61,694 nt of DNA from an uncultured Eubacteriales bacterium (GTDB taxonomy: Bacteria; Bacillota; Clostridia; Oscillospirales; CAG-272), in NCBI GenBank assembly GCA_900547725.1, contig URHR01000004.1:1-61694 (forward strand). The letters are read 5' to 3'. The translations under genes were made by a program, and so were the position numbers. Numbering within the stretch: the stretch's first letter is position 1; each line of letters opens with the position of its first letter. Shown piece after piece: positions 7,942-17,449 of the stretch. The notes beneath the pieces are model-generated. The model was not told the DNA's origin and searched no databases. It saw only the letters and a list, made by a program, of their open reading frames with translations.

Positions 7942-9104
7942 ATCCGATCCTGTTTCTTGCGGGATATGCGGAGCTTTCCGCCGATGCCGCAAATGCCGCG
8001 CCGCTCATGGATGCGCTTCTGCGGGAAGATCTGCCTTTTTCCCGTTTGGTTGCCGGAGCGGACGGCGGCATCCGGCTGACCTGCTCCGCGCGGGCGGCGA
8101 AGAAATTGACGAAAGCGCTCCCCGTCACCGTTCTGCGGCGGGGCGGGCTTCCGTCGCTTCTGCTTCGTTTTTTGCGCCGCCCCGGGTTGGTTGTGGGCGG
8201 ACTTTTCGCTGTCGGGCTTCTGTTCGTTTCGCGGCTGTTTGTCTGGGACGTTCGGGTAACGGGTAACCGCACGATGAGCGAAGCGGAAGTGGTGGAGGAA
8301 CTGAAGAACAACGGCTTCGGCATCGGAAGCTATCTGCCCGATTTTTCGGCGGGCGAAGTGGAGAACCGTGTTCTGCTGACTTCCGACCGCCTTGCGTGGA
8401 TCTCGGTTCAGATGCAAGGAACAGTTGCCGAGGTGCAGGTCATGGAGCGTGACGCAAAGCCGGACGGCACGGGGGCTACGCACCCCGCCGATTTGGTGGC
8501 GCGGGTGGACGGGCAGATTGAACTTCTGGAGTTGTACCGGGGAAATCCCGTGGTGCGCGCGGGTCAGGCGGTACGGCGCGGGGAACTTCTGGTCAGCGGA
8601 ATTTTCGAACACGAGAACATCGGGTGCAGATTTACCCGCGCCGCGGGACGGGTTCTGGCACGAACCGAGCACACGCTGACCGTCGAGATTCCGTTCTCCG
8701 ACACCGAAAAGGTCTGTTACGCTACGGAAAAAGGGGATGTCTGGCTGAATTTTTTCGCTTTTACGGGAAAAATTTCAGAAAACACTGGAAATGGGAGTGC
8801 CGATTGTGATATAATAGAAACGGTAACACATCCCGATCTGTGGTTTCTGCAAAATCTGCCTGTCTCTCTGCGCCGCGAAACGCGCAGGCTCTGGCGGGAG
8901 AAAACGGTGACAAGAACGCCCGAGGAAGCCACCGGACTGGCGTATGACCGCCTGGAAGCGGATCTGCGGCGGCTCTCGGAGAACGCGCAGCTGCTATCCT
9001 GCAAAACCGAGTTGGTTCTGACGGACAGTGGAGTTCTGTTGGAATGCACGGTGTCCTGTATTGAGGACATTGCCGAGCAGGTCGAATTCGATGTGACCGA
9101 CTAA
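7938..9104 (+). CDS. yqfD: Sporulation protein YqfD
   Basis: A 388-residue membrane protein of the YqfD family, translated from an ATG overlapping the end of yqfC. A basic/hydrophobic N-terminal region leads to a single membrane helix near residues 77-95 (GLVVGGLFAVGLLFVSRLFVW), followed by a long extracytoplasmic part with VTGNRTMSEAEV, a POTRA-like repeat also found in FtsQ-type proteins. Family length is about 390-400 residues, so it appears complete. In Bacillus it is a sporulation-specific gene of the mother cell whose exact role is unclear. Co-expression with yqfC is inferred from the overlap. Confidence 0.88.
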   Translation: MNPILFLAGYAELSADAANAAPLMDALLREDLPFSRLVAGADGGIRLTCSARAAKKLTKALPVTVLRRGGLPSLLLRFLRRPGLVVGGLFAVGLLFVSRLFVWDVRVTGNRTMSEAEVVEELKNNGFGIGSYLPDFSAGEVENRVLLTSDRLAWISVQMQGTVAEVQVMERDAKPDGTGATHPADLVARVDGQIELLELYRGNPVVRAGQAVRRGELLVSGIFEHENIGCRFTRAAGRVLARTEHTLTVEIPFSDTEKVCYATEKGDVWLNFFAFTGKISENTGNGSADCDIIETVTHPDLWFLQNLPVSLRRETRRLWREKTVTRTPEEATGLAYDRLEADLRRLSENAQLLSCKTELVLTDSGVLLECTVSCIEDIAEQVEFDVTD

Positions 9105-9123
9105 TCGCACAAAGAGGAGTCAA

Positions 9124-10182
9124 ATGAACCGCAGAAGTATCAAAATGGAACATCCCGAAGCGACCGCGAAAATCTTCGGAAGCTTTGACCGGAACGCCGC
9201 CATGATCGAGGCGCAGTTCGGCGTAACGGTGCGGAATCGCGCAGGGGACGGAGGAGATTCGATCGTGATCGAGGGGGAGAACGCCGAAGCGGTGAACGCC
9301 GCCGCGCAGTGCGTTACTTACCTGCATGAACTTTGCTCCAAAACCGACGAGCTGTCGGAGCAGTCGGTGCAGTATGCCATCGATATGGTAACGGCGGGAC
9401 AGGGGGCGGAACTCGAAGCGCTCGGCGACGCCTGCATCTGCGTGACCGCAAAAGGAAAACCGATCAAGGCAAAGACCGTCGGGCAGAAACAGTATGTGGA
9501 GAGCATCCGCAAGAATACGATCGTCCTCGGCGTCGGTCCTGCCGGAACGGGAAAAACCTTTCTTGCGGTCGCGATGGCGGTCAAGGCGCTGCGGGAAAAG
9601 CAGGTCAGCCGCGTGATTCTGACGCGCCCCGCAATCGAGGCGGGCGAAAAGCTCGGATTTCTCCCGGGAGACCTGCAAAGCAAAATCGACCCCTATCTGC
9701 GCCCGCTTTACGATGCGCTTTACGAGATGATGGGCGTGGAGAACTACCAGAAGCAGGTGGAAAAGGGCGTGATCGAAATTGCGCCGCTTGCCTACATGAG
9801 AGGGCGGACTCTGGACGATTCCTTCATCATTCTGGACGAGGCGCAGAACGCCACGCCCGAGCAGATGAAGATGTTTCTTACGCGCCTCGGTTTCAACTCC
9901 AAGGTGGTGGTGACGGGCGACCTGACCCAGACCGACCTGCCGAGAGGTCAGAAGAGCGGGCTTGCGGCGGCGGTGAAAATTCTTGCGGGGATCGAGGACA
10001 TCGGAATCCACTATTTCACCGAGCGCGACGTGGTGCGCCACAGGTTGGTGCAGAAGATCATTCAGGCATACGAGCGGTATGACCGCGAGATGATACGGAA
10101 GGAAAAGAACGACCGCGAAAAGGCGGCGGAGCGATTCCGCGCAGTGCGCAGAACCGAAAAACACGGAAAGGAAACCGAATAA
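9124..10182 (+). CDS. phoH: PhoH-family ATPase
   Basis: A 352-residue PhoH-like cytosolic ATPase. The N-terminus carries a KH-like nucleic-acid-binding region, the Walker A motif GPAGTGKTF sits near residue 138, TRPAIEAGEKLGFLPGDL follows, and the Walker B-like sequence is SFIILDEAQNATPEQMK. The family is linked to RNA metabolism and commonly lies next to ybeY, as here (1-bp gap). AAAGAGGAG precedes the ATG. The C-terminal tail is charged and probably unstructured. Function beyond ATP binding is inferred from the family. Confidence 0.92.
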   Translation: MNRRSIKMEHPEATAKIFGSFDRNAAMIEAQFGVTVRNRAGDGGDSIVIEGENAEAVNAAAQCVTYLHELCSKTDELSEQSVQYAIDMVTAGQGAELEALGDACICVTAKGKPIKAKTVGQKQYVESIRKNTIVLGVGPAGTGKTFLAVAMAVKALREKQVSRVILTRPAIEAGEKLGFLPGDLQSKIDPYLRPLYDALYEMMGVENYQKQVEKGVIEIAPLAYMRGRTLDDSFIILDEAQNATPEQMKMFLTRLGFNSKVVVTGDLTQTDLPRGQKSGLAAAVKILAGIEDIGIHYFTERDVVRHRLVQKIIQAYERYDREMIRKEKNDREKAAERFRAVRRTEKHGKETE

Positions 10183-10183
10183 T

Positions 10184-10687
10184 ATGGAACGGAAAATGCT
10201 TTGCAAGATTGATTTTGAAAACCGACAGGAACTGTTGCCGCTGAGCTACAAGCTGAAAATGCTGGTTCGCCGCGCGGTGGAAACAACTCTGGACTATGAA
10301 CAGTACGAAAACCCGATTGAGGTGTCGGTCACCTTTACCGACAACGAGGGAATCCGCGAACTGAATCGGAAATTCCGGAACATCGACCGCCCGACCGACG
10401 TGCTGTCCTTCCCGCTGTTCGACTACACGGGGGAGAGCGAAGAGCCGCCCGTGGACGAGTTCGTGGGGATGCTCGGCGATATCGTGATCTCCTTGGAACA
10501 GGCAAAGAAGCAGGCGGAGGAATTCGGTCACAGTTTCGAGCGTGAGGCGGCGTTTCTGACCGTGCATTCCATGCTCCATCTTCTGGGCTACGACCACGAA
10601 GCGGGCGGAGACGAGGAAGCCGATATGCGGCGCAGACAGCGCGAGATTCTCGACCGCATGGGGCTTTCGCTCAAGGGGACGAAATGA
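10184..10687 (+). CDS. ybeY: Endoribonuclease YbeY (rRNA maturation)
   Basis: A 167-residue zinc-dependent endoribonuclease involved in 16S rRNA 3'-end maturation and ribosome quality control. The metal site is seen as HSMLHLLGYDHE near residues 127-138, which is the family HxxxHxxGyxH pattern, and RPTDVLSFPL near residue 66 is also conserved. It starts 1 bp after phoH and overlaps the next gene by 4 bp, so it is part of a coupled cluster. Length is normal. Confidence 0.93.
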   Translation: MERKMLCKIDFENRQELLPLSYKLKMLVRRAVETTLDYEQYENPIEVSVTFTDNEGIRELNRKFRNIDRPTDVLSFPLFDYTGESEEPPVDEFVGMLGDIVISLEQAKKQAEEFGHSFEREAAFLTVHSMLHLLGYDHEAGGDEEADMRRRQREILDRMGLSLKGTK

Positions 10688-11133
10688 ATCGCGATCAGAG
10701 AAAACAGGAAGCGGAAGAACCGATCAAACCGGAAGGTTTTGCGGGACGGAACGTCAAGGTTATCACCTTTGCCGTTTGCATGGTCGTCTTTTTTGCCTTT
10801 TTCGGTCCGCTCAGCTTCTTCCGGATACGGGACTGTGCCGAAAAGAAAGAGGCGGAGAACCTGCCCGAGTTGACGGTGGACGACGTGATTGCGTTCTGCG
10901 AGGACAACCGTCTTCTGACCATGAACCGCCTGCGGCGCTATCGCGGCGTTTACAAGCCTGCCGACAAGGGAAACACCTACACGGCGGAATTCAGCCACTA
11001 CATTCTGCTCGCGTTTGAAGACCCCGCAACAGGAAAAATGACATTTTGCGAGGTCACCGATCTGCAAACGGAGGCGCGGCTCGACCTTTTGGGCGAGAAG
11101 TCCGACCCGACGGAATTTTTCGGGAGAAAATAA
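10684..11133 (+). CDS. Hypothetical single-pass membrane protein
   Basis: A 149-residue protein I do not recognise. A charged cytoplasmic N-terminus (about 22 residues) is followed by one membrane helix (VKVITFAVCMVVFFAFFGPL, residues 24-43) and a soluble domain of about 100 residues. It replaces the diacylglycerol kinase or cytidine deaminase gene often found between ybeY and era. Overlap with ybeY (ATGA) means it is translated from the same message. Role unknown. Confidence 0.75.
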   Translation: MNRDQRKQEAEEPIKPEGFAGRNVKVITFAVCMVVFFAFFGPLSFFRIRDCAEKKEAENLPELTVDDVIAFCEDNRLLTMNRLRRYRGVYKPADKGNTYTAEFSHYILLAFEDPATGKMTFCEVTDLQTEARLDLLGEKSDPTEFFGRK

Positions 11134-11152
11134 GAAACAGGACAAAGAGACA

Positions 11153-12034
11153 ATGAAACGAACAGGCTTTTTTGCAATCGTGGGGAGACCGAACGTCGGA
11201 AAATCAACCCTGCTCAACTGCATTCTCGGCGAGAAGGTCGCCATTGTATCCTCCAAGCCGCAGACCACGCGGAATCGCATCCTCGGAATCGAAACGCGGG
11301 GAGAGGATCAATTCGTCTTTATCGACACCCCGGGTATCTTCAACGCGAAGAACTCGCTCGGAGATTATATGGTAAAAGTTGCAACCGGTTCTATGCAGGA
11401 CGGCGACGCGGTGATTCTCGTTGCGGACGCGGCATATAATCCGGGCGACGTGGAAGAGAAGGTGATCGCACGGCTCAGGCAGACGGGAACTCCCGCCATT
11501 CTGGCGCTGAACAAGTGCGATCTGTGCCGCCGTGAGCGGATTGCCGAAACGATTGCGGCATATGCGGCGCTCGGCAACTTTGCGGCGGTCGTTCCGATCT
11601 GTGCCAAGAGCGGAAAGCATGTGGACGAGCTGCTGGACGAATGCCGCAAATTCCTGCATGAGGATGAATGGATTTTTGCCGAGGACATGATGACCGACCA
11701 GACCGTGCGGCAGATGGCTTCCGAGATCATCCGCGAGAAAATTCTGCGGACGTTGGATCGCGAAGTTCCGCACGGCATTGCGGTTGTGATCGAGGACTTC
11801 AAAGAAGAGGGCGAGCTGACCCGCATCCGCGCGGAAATTTTCTGTGAAAAGGAATCGCACAAGGGCATTCTGGTCGGCAAAAACGGGGAAACGCTCAAGC
11901 GCATCGGAACATATGCGCGGCAGGATCTTGAAAATCTGACCGGAACGAAGGTTTACCTGAATCTTTGGGTCAAGGTCAAGGAAAACTGGCGGGACAGCGC
12001 GCGCGGCGTCAGCGATTTCGGGTACGGAGGCTGA
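11153..12034 (+). CDS. era: GTPase Era
   Basis: A 293-residue GTPase that binds 16S rRNA and helps assemble the small ribosomal subunit. G1 GRPNVGKST (residues 11-19), G3 DTPG near residue 59, G4 NKCD near residue 122 and the C-terminal KH domain with ILVGKNGETLKRIG near residue 240 are all present. Length is normal for the family. It lies between a small membrane protein gene and recO, matching the conserved era-recO order. Confidence 0.96.
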   Translation: MKRTGFFAIVGRPNVGKSTLLNCILGEKVAIVSSKPQTTRNRILGIETRGEDQFVFIDTPGIFNAKNSLGDYMVKVATGSMQDGDAVILVADAAYNPGDVEEKVIARLRQTGTPAILALNKCDLCRRERIAETIAAYAALGNFAAVVPICAKSGKHVDELLDECRKFLHEDEWIFAEDMMTDQTVRQMASEIIREKILRTLDREVPHGIAVVIEDFKEEGELTRIRAEIFCEKESHKGILVGKNGETLKRIGTYARQDLENLTGTKVYLNLWVKVKENWRDSARGVSDFGYGG

Positions 12035-12035
12035 A

Positions 12036-12854
12036 ATGGCGTCTCTGCACGAATCGGTTGACGGCGTTGTCGTCCGCGTCAGGGACGTGGGCGAGAGCGA
12101 CCGTTACCTCTCGGTTCTGACAGCGGAAAAGGGGAGAATCTCCATCCTTTCCAAAGGCAGTCACGCGCTGCGCGGACCGCAGATTTCGGTCAGCCAACTG
12201 TTTACCTACGGCAATTTCGAGTACTATCGCAAAGGGACAACCTATATCCTCAAGGGCGGGAGCGCGATTCAGCCGTTTTACGGGCTGACGGGCGATATCG
12301 ACCGGCTCAACCTTGCCGCCTATCTCTGCGAGCTGACCTGCGAGGTCACCGACGAAGGGGAAGAGGCGGGAGAGATGCTCCGCCTGCTTCTCAACGCCCT
12401 GCACGCGCTGTCGTATGATCTCCGCCCGCAGGAGCAGATCAAGGGCGCGTTTGAGATCCGCACCGCAGTGCTCTCGGGGTATGCGCCGGATCTTTCCGGA
12501 TGCGCCGTGTGCGGAAAGGCGGAATCCGACCCGTTTTATCTTGACGTGATGAGCGGCGCTCTGATCTGCCGCGACTGTTGGGGCAAACGGCAGGGCATTC
12601 CGCACCCGATGGGCATTTATGCGGACGAGTTGCGCGAGGCGGAGATTATCGGAATTCTGCCGCCAGCGGTAACGGCGGCAATCCGCTTCTGTGCCGCAGC
12701 GCCGCTTGAGCGGCTTCTTTCGTTTGAGCTGAAGGAGGAAGCGGATCTTGCGTCGTTTGCAAAGCAAGCCGAGTCCTATATTCTGGCGCATATCGGGCAC
12801 GGCTTTGAAGCGTTGAATTTTTACCATACCATGCGGAGGCTGAAGCAATCATGA
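12036..12854 (+). CDS. recO: DNA repair protein RecO
   Basis: A 272-residue recombination mediator that loads RecA with RecR and anneals single strands. The N-terminal OB-fold (residues 5-85: ESVDGVVVRVRDVGESDRYL, then GPQISVSQLFTYG) and a C-terminal zinc site CAVCG...CRDC near residues 155-180 support the call. It follows era with a 1-bp gap and overlaps mutS2 by 4 bp. Confidence 0.92.
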   Translation: MASLHESVDGVVVRVRDVGESDRYLSVLTAEKGRISILSKGSHALRGPQISVSQLFTYGNFEYYRKGTTYILKGGSAIQPFYGLTGDIDRLNLAAYLCELTCEVTDEGEEAGEMLRLLLNALHALSYDLRPQEQIKGAFEIRTAVLSGYAPDLSGCAVCGKAESDPFYLDVMSGALICRDCWGKRQGIPHPMGIYADELREAEIIGILPPAVTAAIRFCAAAPLERLLSFELKEEADLASFAKQAESYILAHIGHGFEALNFYHTMRRLKQS

Positions 12855-15238
12855 GTTTTTCCGATAAGACCCTGACCACGTTGGAATTTGACAAAATCTG
12901 CGACCTGCTTGCCGCCTGCGCGGCAACCGAGGGCGCTAAGGAGCTTTGCCGCAGACTGATGCCATCCGACGATGCGGTCGAGGTGGCGCGCCGACTGGAG
13001 CGGACGACCGATGCCCGTCGGCTTTCCGACGCCAAGGGAATGCCGCCTTTCGGCTCGGTGCAGGACGTGTCGGGGGCGTGCGAGCGTGCCGAAAAGGGCG
13101 CAATGCTCTCCACGCGCGAGTTGCTGGAGGTGGCGCGCCTGCTGCGTTCCGCCCGCGCACTCTCCGATTACAACAAAACGAACCGTACCTTTACAACCTC
13201 TTTGGATGAGGTGTTCGGTCGGCTTCTCTGCAACCGGACGCTGGAGGAGCGCATCACGCGTTCGATTCTCTCAGAGGATATGATCGCCGACGAAGCAAGC
13301 CCCGCGCTTGCCGATCTGCGCCGCAAAATCCGCGATACCAACAACCGCATCAAGGAAACGCTCCAGCACTTTATCAGCGGTTCTTATTCCAAAGCCCTGC
13401 AGGATAATCTTGTGACCACGCGGAACGGGCGGTATGTTGTTCCCGTCAAAGTGGAGTGCAAGAATGAAATCAAGGGACTGATTCACGACACCTCCTCCTC
13501 CGGCGCGACGATTTTCGTTGAGCCAATGGCGGTGGTGGAGGCGAACAATGAGTTGCGGATGCTGCAATCGAAGGAAGAGCACGAGATCGAGCGCATCCTG
13601 TTTGCGCTGTCCGCAGAAGTCAGCACGGCTGCGGAATCGTTGCGGCTGGACTACCTGAATATCACCGAACTTGCCTTCCGCTTTGCCTGCGGAGAGTTCT
13701 CCGCCCGCATCGGGGGCTGTGCGCCGCTTGTGACCGAGGACGGTCCGATTGACCTGCGCCGCGCGCGACACCCGCTGATTCCGAAGGAGACGGTGGTTCC
13801 CACCGACATCCGCATGGGCGACGCCTGCGACACGCTTATCATCACGGGACCCAACACGGGCGGTAAGACCGTGACCCTGAAAACCATCGGGCTGTTTTCG
13901 CTGATGGCGCAGGCGGGACTGCATATCCCCGCCGAGGCGGATTCCTCTGTGCGCGTGTTCCGCAATATTCTGGTGGATATCGGAGACGAGCAGAGCATCG
14001 AGCAATCGCTCTCCACGTTCTCCTCGCACATGGTCAACATCGTGTCCATCATGAAGCAGGTGGACAACCGCTCGCTCTGTCTGTTTGACGAGTTGGGTGC
14101 GGGCACTGACCCCGTGGAGGGTGCGGCGCTGGCGGTTGCGATCATCGAATCGGTGCGGAAGGTTGGTGCGATGTGTGTGGCGACCACGCACTATACCGAA
14201 CTGAAAACCTACGCGCTCCATACCGAAGGGGTGCTGAACGCTTCCTGCGAATTTGACGTGACCACGCTCAAGCCGACCTATCGGCTGATCATCGGGACGC
14301 CCGGGAAATCCAACGCGTTTGCAATTTCCGAGAAACTGGGGCTGCCGCATGAAATCATCGAACTGGCGAAACAGCACGTCGGAACTGACCACAAGCAGTT
14401 TGAAGAGGTCATCGGACAACTGGAAACTTCGAGACTGGAAGCCGACCGGAATCGCGCGGAGGCGGAGCGCCTGCGGAGCGAATACGAGCGCAAGCGCGCC
14501 GAGACCGAATCGGAACTGGCGCGGATGCGGAAGGAAGCAAACCGCGAGATTGAGCAGAAGCAACGTAAGGCGCAGCAGATGCTGGACAGCGCGAAAGCGT
14601 CGAGCGATTTCATTTTTGCTCAGTTGGAAAAGGCAAAGAAGGCGCAGGAAAAGGATCGTTTGCGCGAAGGGCTTGACGAGGCGCGCCGCGCGGTTCGTGC
14701 GGAACTGCGAAAGAACGACGACCGCGTGAATCCCGTGGAGGAACGCAGAAAGGACGAAAAATATGTCCTGCCGAGACCGCTCCGCAAGGGAGATCGCGTG
14801 TATCTGGTCAATGTCGGCAGCGAGGGCATTGTACTGGAACTGCCCGACAAGAGCGGAAACGTGTTGGTGCAGGCGGGTATTCTCAAAACACGTACCCCGC
14901 TTGCCAATCTGGAACTGGCGGAGGACGAGGCGCAGGTTATCCGCGACGGCAAGAAAGCGCCTGCCGCAGGCTACCGCGTGGAGGTCAGCCGCGATTTCCG
15001 CGACGAGATCGATCTGCGCGGACTGATGGGTGACGAGGGATGGCAGGAGGTTGACAAGTATCTGGACGAGGCAACCGTTGCGGGCTTTACCAAGGTTCGC
15101 CTGATTCACGGAAAGGGGACGGGCGCGCTGAAAAACGCCATCTGGCAACATCTGAAAAAAGATAAGCGCGTGAAAGAGTTCCGCCTCGGGCAGTACGGAG
15201 AGGGCGACGGCGGCGTTACGGTCGTTGAGCTGAAGTAA
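12851..15238 (+). CDS. mutS2: Endonuclease MutS2
   Basis: A 795-residue MutS2, an ATPase and nuclease implicated in suppressing homologous recombination and in rescue of collided ribosomes. The core ATPase has Walker A GPNTGGKTVTLKTIG near residue 333 and Walker B LCLFDELGAGTDP near residue 415. A long coiled coil follows (about 515-620, rich in Arg, Glu, Ala), then a KOW-like region and a C-terminal Smr domain with DLRGLMGDEGWQEVDKYLD and HGKGTGALK. All domains are complete. Confidence 0.95.
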   Translation: MSFSDKTLTTLEFDKICDLLAACAATEGAKELCRRLMPSDDAVEVARRLERTTDARRLSDAKGMPPFGSVQDVSGACERAEKGAMLSTRELLEVARLLRSARALSDYNKTNRTFTTSLDEVFGRLLCNRTLEERITRSILSEDMIADEASPALADLRRKIRDTNNRIKETLQHFISGSYSKALQDNLVTTRNGRYVVPVKVECKNEIKGLIHDTSSSGATIFVEPMAVVEANNELRMLQSKEEHEIERILFALSAEVSTAAESLRLDYLNITELAFRFACGEFSARIGGCAPLVTEDGPIDLRRARHPLIPKETVVPTDIRMGDACDTLIITGPNTGGKTVTLKTIGLFSLMAQAGLHIPAEADSSVRVFRNILVDIGDEQSIEQSLSTFSSHMVNIVSIMKQVDNRSLCLFDELGAGTDPVEGAALAVAIIESVRKVGAMCVATTHYTELKTYALHTEGVLNASCEFDVTTLKPTYRLIIGTPGKSNAFAISEKLGLPHEIIELAKQHVGTDHKQFEEVIGQLETSRLEADRNRAEAERLRSEYERKRAETESELARMRKEANREIEQKQRKAQQMLDSAKASSDFIFAQLEKAKKAQEKDRLREGLDEARRAVRAELRKNDDRVNPVEERRKDEKYVLPRPLRKGDRVYLVNVGSEGIVLELPDKSGNVLVQAGILKTRTPLANLELAEDEAQVIRDGKKAPAAGYRVEVSRDFRDEIDLRGLMGDEGWQEVDKYLDEATVAGFTKVRLIHGKGTGALKNAIWQHLKKDKRVKEFRLGQYGEGDGGVTVVELK

Positions 15239-15243
15239 ATCGC

Positions 15244-16128
15244 ATGGCGGGAGTCAAACGGGTTCGTCTGTTCCTTGTCCTGCTTCTTGCGGGGCTTTTG
15301 GCGGCAACGGTCGCGATCCTGCGCCGCTTTCCAGAAAGCGGAATCGTCAACTCTTTGCGGCGCGCGGCAGAACCTTCCGCGCAACCGTTTGAAGCTTTCG
15401 GAAGCTTTCATTTCGTCTGTCTCGGCATCTGCATTTTCGCGGCGGCTACGGTCGGCTTTTTGGCTTGCCGGTACGCAGACGAGCGCCTGACCGACCGTCT
15501 GGTGTTTGCCATTGGCGTGGCGTTTCTCCTGCTTGAAGGATTTAAGCAGATCCTTTACAACGGGTTGAACGGGGAAAGCGCCTACGATTTTACGGTTTTT
15601 CCGTTTCAGTTCTGCTCTTTACCGCTGTACATCTGCCCGATCGCGCCAATGCTCGGACGGCGGGCAAAGCATACGCTTTCCTGCTTTCTCGCGCTGTTCG
15701 GGTCGGTTGGCGGGTATCTTGTTATGGCATATCCGAACCTGCCAGCGTCACCGGTTCTCTGCGCGCATACCATGCTCTGGCATACGCTGATGATTCTGCT
15801 CGGGGTTTGGCTTCTGTTCGGAACTTCATGCGGGCAATCGTTTGTCTGCGATTATCTCCCCGCAGCAGGGGTGTTTCTTGCCGTGTTCGCGGTGGCAACC
15901 GGGCTGAATCTGTTGCTGTACGCACCCTCGGGCGGACGCATTGATTTGTTCTACATGAGCCCTTATCACAGCACGAATTTTCTGCTTGTGCGGGACGCGC
16001 AAAGACTGTGGGGATGGGGCGCTTCGGCGGCGGTGTATCTGCTTCTGTTTCTGCTCGCGGGCGCTTTGCCGCTTTGGTGTTTGGCGGCTCTGATCGGCTA
16101 TGTGCGCAGGAAAAAAAGAAAAATCTGA
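15244..16128 (+). CDS. YwaF/TMEM164-like integral membrane protein
   Basis: A 294-residue polytopic membrane protein with seven or so hydrophobic helices. The segment LLEGFKQILYNG (charged residues within a membrane helix) with FPFQFCSLPLYICPIAPML matches the YwaF family pattern. Function of the bacterial family is unknown. It starts 5 bp after mutS2, so it is probably the last gene of the yqfC-mutS2 operon. AT content rises after its stop, before the secG promoter. Confidence 0.7.
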   Translation: MAGVKRVRLFLVLLLAGLLAATVAILRRFPESGIVNSLRRAAEPSAQPFEAFGSFHFVCLGICIFAAATVGFLACRYADERLTDRLVFAIGVAFLLLEGFKQILYNGLNGESAYDFTVFPFQFCSLPLYICPIAPMLGRRAKHTLSCFLALFGSVGGYLVMAYPNLPASPVLCAHTMLWHTLMILLGVWLLFGTSCGQSFVCDYLPAAGVFLAVFAVATGLNLLLYAPSGGRIDLFYMSPYHSTNFLLVRDAQRLWGWGASAAVYLLLFLLAGALPLWCLAALIGYVRRKKRKI

Positions 16129-16157
16129 AAAAAGACGAAAAAATTTCGGAAAAGCCC

Positions 16158-16186
16158 TTGCAATTCGGGGCGCAATATGGTAGAAT
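16158..16186 (+). promoter_or_regulatory. Promoter of secG
   Basis: TTGCAA (16158-16163), 17-bp spacer, TAGAAT (16181-16186). The leader of about 70 bases contains an imperfect inverted repeat (GGACTTCCGACGCC with GGCATCCGAAGTC) and a GGAGG ribosome site 7 bases before the ATG. Confidence 0.75.
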
Positions 16187-16262
16187 ATATAAGTATGACA
16201 GGGGACTTCCGACGCCGAACCTCGGCATCCGAAGTCGGAAGCAACAATAACGGAGGTTAGCT

Positions 16263-16547
16263 ATGAACAATCTGATCGCTTTTCTTGCAAGTGCCACAAC
16301 CGTATGGACGTGGATTCTCGGTGTGCTTGCGGTTGTGCTGTCGCTCGTGATTTCGGTCGCAGTTGCGCTTCAGCCTACCAAAGATGAGGGACTTTCCAGT
16401 ACCATCGTCGGCAGCGGTGAAAGCTTCTTCGGCAAGTCCGGCGGACTGACCAAGGAAAAGTGGCTCTCCAGACTGACTCTGGTCTGCTCGATCATTCTGG
16501 TTGTGGTCGTTTCTGTTCTGACCATCGTGGTAATCAACCTGAAGTGA
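16263..16547 (+). CDS. secG: Preprotein translocase subunit SecG
   Basis: A 94-residue inner-membrane protein of the SecYEG channel. Two membrane helices (residues 13-36 and 70-92) flank a Gly/Ser-rich cytosolic loop with LSSTIVGSGESFFGKSGGL, the hallmark of SecG. The protein is of normal size. Unlike many Firmicutes it is not followed by rnr or smpB; a strong terminator lies directly after it, so it is a single-gene unit. Confidence 0.88.
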   Translation: MNNLIAFLASATTVWTWILGVLAVVLSLVISVAVALQPTKDEGLSSTIVGSGESFFGKSGGLTKEKWLSRLTLVCSIILVVVVSVLTIVVINLK

Positions 16548-16556
16548 TTCCGAAAA

Positions 16557-16607
16557 AACAAAAGCATCCGACAGGAGCGATGCTTCTCTGTCGGATGCTT
16601 TGTTTTT
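16557..16607. terminator. Bidirectional terminator between secG and mscS
   Basis: AAAGCATCCGACAG (16561-16574) and CTGTCGGATGCTTT (16588-16601) form a perfect 14-bp stem with T-rich sequence on the plus side and an A run (T run on the minus strand) on the left. It serves both converging genes. Confidence 0.9.
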
Positions 16608-17424
16608 ATGCTTTGGCATCGTTTTTGACGTGGACATCCAGTTGCGGGAAGGGAATTTCGATCTTCTCGGCTTCCAGCCGTTTCTGAATTGCTTCCAGAA
16701 GGTCGAAGTGAACCGTCCAGTAGTCCTCTTTTTTCGTCCAGACGCGAACGGTGAAGTCCAGTGAGCTGTCGTTCTGCTTGGTGAGACGGACGAAGGGGGC
16801 GGGATCGGTCAGCGCAAGGGTTTGCTTTGCCGCTTCCTCCAGAAGGACGTGCTGAACGCGGTTGATATCGCTTCCGTAGGCAACCGAGACGGTCAGATCC
16901 ACGCGCCGCGTGTCGTTGACCGAGTAGTTTACAACCGACGAACCGGTGATCGTGCCGTTCGGGATCGTTACCTCGCGGTTATCGGGCGTTGTCATAACGG
17001 TATAGAAAATGCCGATTTCCTTTACCGTTCCGCTGTAGCCTCCCGCATCCACAAAATCACCGATGCGGAAGGGATGGAAGATGAGAATCATGATGCCGCC
17101 CGCAAAGTTGCTCAAAGCGCCTTGCAGTGCAAGACCGATGGCAACGCCCGCCGAGGCAATTACCGCGATTACCGAGGACATCGGCACGCCGAGAATGCCG
17201 ATCACTGTCACGACAACGAGCGTGTTGAGCGAAATTTTGATCGTGCCGGACAAAAATTTGGCGACGGTCGGATCTTTCTTCATCAGCTTGCTTTTTCCGA
17301 GAACGCGGATCAGCAACCGTACAAGCCAGAAGCCGACGACCAACACAAGCAGAGCGATAATCAATTTTCCGCCGAAATCCGTCAGAAATCCAAGCAGTCT
17401 GTTTCCAAATTCTTCCCAAGTCAT
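16606..17424 (-). CDS. mscS: Small-conductance mechanosensitive channel (MscS family)
   Basis: A 272-residue channel that opens on hypo-osmotic stress. Three membrane helices are seen; the pore-lining third helix is AVIASAGVAIGLALQGALSN near residues 88-107 with the Gly/Ala packing pattern of MscS. The beta domain follows (FHPFRIGDFVDAGGYSGTVKEIG), then a C-terminal alpha/beta vestibule. GAAGGAGA precedes the ATG. It is a monocistronic gene with a palindromic leader. Confidence 0.92.
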   Translation of the reverse strand: MTWEEFGNRLLGFLTDFGGKLIIALLVLVVGFWLVRLLIRVLGKSKLMKKDPTVAKFLSGTIKISLNTLVVVTVIGILGVPMSSVIAVIASAGVAIGLALQGALSNFAGGIMILIFHPFRIGDFVDAGGYSGTVKEIGIFYTVMTTPDNREVTIPNGTITGSSVVNYSVNDTRRVDLTVSVAYGSDINRVQHVLLEEAAKQTLALTDPAPFVRLTKQNDSSLDFTVRVWTKKEDYWTVHFDLLEAIQKRLEAEKIEIPFPQLDVHVKNDAKA

Positions 17425-17449
17425 AAAGCAGTCTCCTTCAAAAATGAAA

